Source of the DNA: Moraxellaceae bacterium UBA2031
GTDB lineage: Bacteria; Pseudomonadota; Gammaproteobacteria; Pseudomonadales; Moraxellaceae
Length of the DNA: 24,689 bases
Direction of reading: 5' to 3'
NCBI GenBank assembly: GCA_002333145.1
Contig: DDBN01000146.1
Location: 6,493 to 31,181, forward strand
The notes below the pieces were generated by a model. That model saw only the letters and a program-made list of their open reading frames with translations, had not been told where the DNA came from and did not search any database. Positions 22,923-24,689 of the stretch are shown in pieces; the stretch's first letter is position 1; each line of letters starts with the position of its first letter. Made by a program: the position numbers and the translations under genes.

Positions 22923-24395
22923 TCAGAGCAGCACGATATCAAACTGCTCCTGGGTATAGAGTGCCTCCACCGAGAAGCGGATAGGTTTACCGATGAATAA
23001 CTCCAGATCAGCCACCGCCGCCGAATCCTCACCCAGCAAACGATCAATCACCTTCTGATTAGCCACCACCTGATAGCCGTGTGCCGCATCGTAAGCACGC
23101 GCCTCACGGAGAATCTCACGGAAGACCTCATAACAGACTGTCTCGGCTGTTTTTACCGCTCCGCGCCCCTGACAGGCAGGACAGGCCTCACACAACAAGT
23201 GCTCCAGCGATTCACGCGTCCGCTTTCGCGTCATTTCAACCAGTCCCAACTCGGAGACCTGAGTGATCTTGTTCTTTGCATGATCCCGTACCAGCATTTT
23301 TTCCAGGCTACGCAACACCTGCTGCCGATGCTCGACTTCTTGCATGTCGATAAAATCAATAATGATGATGCCACCCAGATTACGCAGCCGCAGCTGCCGG
23401 GCAATTACATGGGTGGCTTCAAGATTGGTTTTGAATACCGTGTCCTCAAGATTGCGCGAACCAACAAATGATCCGGTATTTACATCTACGGTCGTCATCG
23501 CTTCGGTCTGATCAATAATCAGATAACCACCAGACTTAAGCATGACCTTGCGTTGCAGTGCCTTTTGCAGATCATCTTCAACATTGCACAAGTCAAATAA
23601 CGGCCTCTCGCCCGGATAGTGTTCCAGACGATCTTGCATCTGCGGCATAAAGTCGTGAACAAACTCCTGCATCTTGACAAAAGTTTCTCGCGAATCAATC
23701 AGAATTTTTTCGACATCTGCATCAACCAAATCACGCAAGGTGCGCATAAAAAGAGGCAGTTCTTCATAGATAAGTGACGGCGTCGCTGCAGTCACACAGC
23801 GCTCTTGTACCCAGCGCCAGAGCTTGACCAAAAACTGCATATCTCTGCGCAGCTCATGTTCACTAACACCTTCGGCCACCGTGCGAACAATAAAGCCACC
23901 CGCCTCGGTATCAGGACTTTCTGCTTTGAGTTGACGAATCAAGCTTTTTAGTCGTTCCCGCTCTGCCTCATCCTCAATGCGCTGTGATACACCGATATGC
24001 TCACCCTTCGGCATGTAAACCAGATAACGCGACGGAATAGAAAGATCGGTTGTCAGACGGGCTCCCTTCGAACCCATCATATCTTTCATCGCTTGCACAA
24101 TGACGCTTTGGCCTTCATGCAAAAGCTCGGAAATTACCGGCGTACGCTCTCGCTCACCTTCAACTTTTGGCCATACGATATCATTGGCATGAATAAAGGC
24201 GGTTCGCGATAAACCTATTTCAACAAAGGCTGCTTGCATGCCGGGCAAGACACGAACCACACGTCCCTTGTAGATGCTGCCAACCAGCCCACGCCGCGCT
24301 GTACGCTCAACGTACAATTCTTGAACTACGCCATTCTCGACCCGTGCGACACGGCACTCCATCGGCGTGACATTGATGAGTATTTCTTCCGACAT
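22923..24395 (-). CDS. rng: Ribonuclease G
   Basis: An endoribonuclease of the RNase E/G family that processes the 5' end of 16S rRNA and takes part in mRNA decay. At 490 residues (E. coli 489) it is the short form without the RNase E scaffold tail. The S1 RNA-binding domain spans about 37-125 (GSIYKGRVVRVLPGMQAAFVEIG). The catalytic magnesium ligands are D304 (VDVNTG) and D347 (IIIIDFID), and the zinc-link motif is C405-x-x-C408. The ATG at 24395 follows the maf stop by three bases, with a GGGGT ribosome-binding site inside the end of maf. Confidence 0.97.
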   Translation of the reverse strand: MSEEILINVTPMECRVARVENGVVQELYVERTARRGLVGSIYKGRVVRVLPGMQAAFVEIGLSRTAFIHANDIVWPKVEGERERTPVISELLHEGQSVIVQAMKDMMGSKGARLTTDLSIPSRYLVYMPKGEHIGVSQRIEDEAERERLKSLIRQLKAESPDTEAGGFIVRTVAEGVSEHELRRDMQFLVKLWRWVQERCVTAATPSLIYEELPLFMRTLRDLVDADVEKILIDSRETFVKMQEFVHDFMPQMQDRLEHYPGERPLFDLCNVEDDLQKALQRKVMLKSGGYLIIDQTEAMTTVDVNTGSFVGSRNLEDTVFKTNLEATHVIARQLRLRNLGGIIIIDFIDMQEVEHRQQVLRSLEKMLVRDHAKNKITQVSELGLVEMTRKRTRESLEHLLCEACPACQGRGAVKTAETVCYEVFREILREARAYDAAHGYQVVANQKVIDRLLGEDSAAVADLELFIGKPIRFSVEALYTQEQFDIVLL

Positions 24396-24398
24396 TCT

Positions 24399-24689
24399 TT
24401 ACCCCAAAATCCGTATACCAAAATGCGCCAGCAACACTGCCGTTTCGGTCAGTGGCAAACCAACCACATTGCTGTAACTGCCTTCGATGGCATCGACGAA
24501 TACCGCTCCTCGACCTTGGATGGCATAACCACCTGCCTTGTCGCTCGGCTCTCCACTTTGCCAGTAAGCATGCATTTCGCTAGGTGTAATAGCACGAAAA
24601 TGTACGCGAGTGCTCACCACGATGGACTCGATATGACTGGCATCGCCCACTGCCACTCCCGTCAGCACCTGATGTGTGCGCCCCGACAA
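24399..24689 (-). CDS. maf: Maf/YhdE nucleoside triphosphate pyrophosphatase, 5' end outside the window
   Basis: The C-terminal 96 residues of a Maf-like pyrophosphatase; the frame continues to the window edge, so the true start and the N-terminal active-site part are not visible. The conserved C-terminal signature DKAGGYAIQGRGAVFVDAIE and the SNVVGLPL segment (about 50-80 of the visible part) mark the YhdE subgroup, which hydrolyses dTTP and UTP and is linked to division control and removal of modified nucleotides. The maf-rng-yhdP order is standard in gammaproteobacteria, which supports the call. Confidence 0.93.
   Translation of the reverse strand: MSGRTHQVLTGVAVGDASHIESIVVSTRVHFRAITPSEMHAYWQSGEPSDKAGGYAIQGRGAVFVDAIEGSYSNVVGLPLTETAVLLAHFGIRILG

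Noticed and set aside
1..24689. Search for tRNA, rRNA, CRISPR arrays, insertion sequences, phage genes and attachment sites
   Set aside because: None seen by eye. Coding density is high, and apart from the 476-base hpf leader all gaps are under 200 bases.

Overview
The window is a block of conserved housekeeping and cell-envelope genes from a gammaproteobacterium. Evidence is the IbaG/BolA, Mla, Lpt, RapZ, DarP, YhdP and RNase G set in one place. The gene order from memory closely matches the Pseudomonas aeruginosa murA-hisGDC / mla / kdsDC-lptCAB-rpoN / maf-rng-yhdP block, so a Pseudomonadales- or Oceanospirillales-like organism is likely. The genus cannot be told from the sequence. I see no rRNA, tRNA, CRISPR array, insertion sequence or phage gene, and base composition looks even throughout.

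Layout. (1) 98-8534, minus strand. Read in the direction of transcription it runs mlaF-mlaE-mlaD-mlaC-mlaB-ibaG, an intrinsic terminator, then murA-hisG-hisD-hisC and a TRIC-family membrane protein, closed by a terminator at the window edge. (2) 8689-16324, plus strand: kdsD-kdsC-lptC-lptA-lptB-rpoN, a 476-base leader, hpf, a strong terminator, then rapZ-ptsO and darP. (3) 16339-24689, minus strand. Read in transcription direction it is maf (cut by the window end), rng, yhdP, a nitrilase-family amidase, a stand-alone cyclic-nucleotide-binding protein and a 350-residue protein of unknown function.

How the genes fit together. Most of the window serves the envelope: MlaFEDB and MlaC move phospholipids between membranes. 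KdsD and KdsC make Kdo for LPS, LptC, LptA and LptB move LPS outward, MurA starts peptidoglycan synthesis, and YhdP is an inter-membrane lipid-transfer protein. RapZ and NPr belong to nitrogen-PTS and amino-sugar control that feeds MurA and LPS precursors. The rest covers histidine synthesis (HisG, HisD, HisC), ribosome assembly and hibernation (DarP, Hpf), RNA processing (RNase G) and sigma-54.

Departures from the usual order are the most useful observations. ptsN is missing between hpf and rapZ, and tldD and pmbA are missing around darP. The cyclic-nucleotide-binding gene and the unknown gene sit where tldD would be, and a TRIC gene sits where algW would be. The long hpf leader carries two predicted stem-loops, and a terminator lies just ahead of murA. 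I did not find a convincing new multi-gene system; the unknown gene pair and the hpf leader are the best candidates for follow-up.
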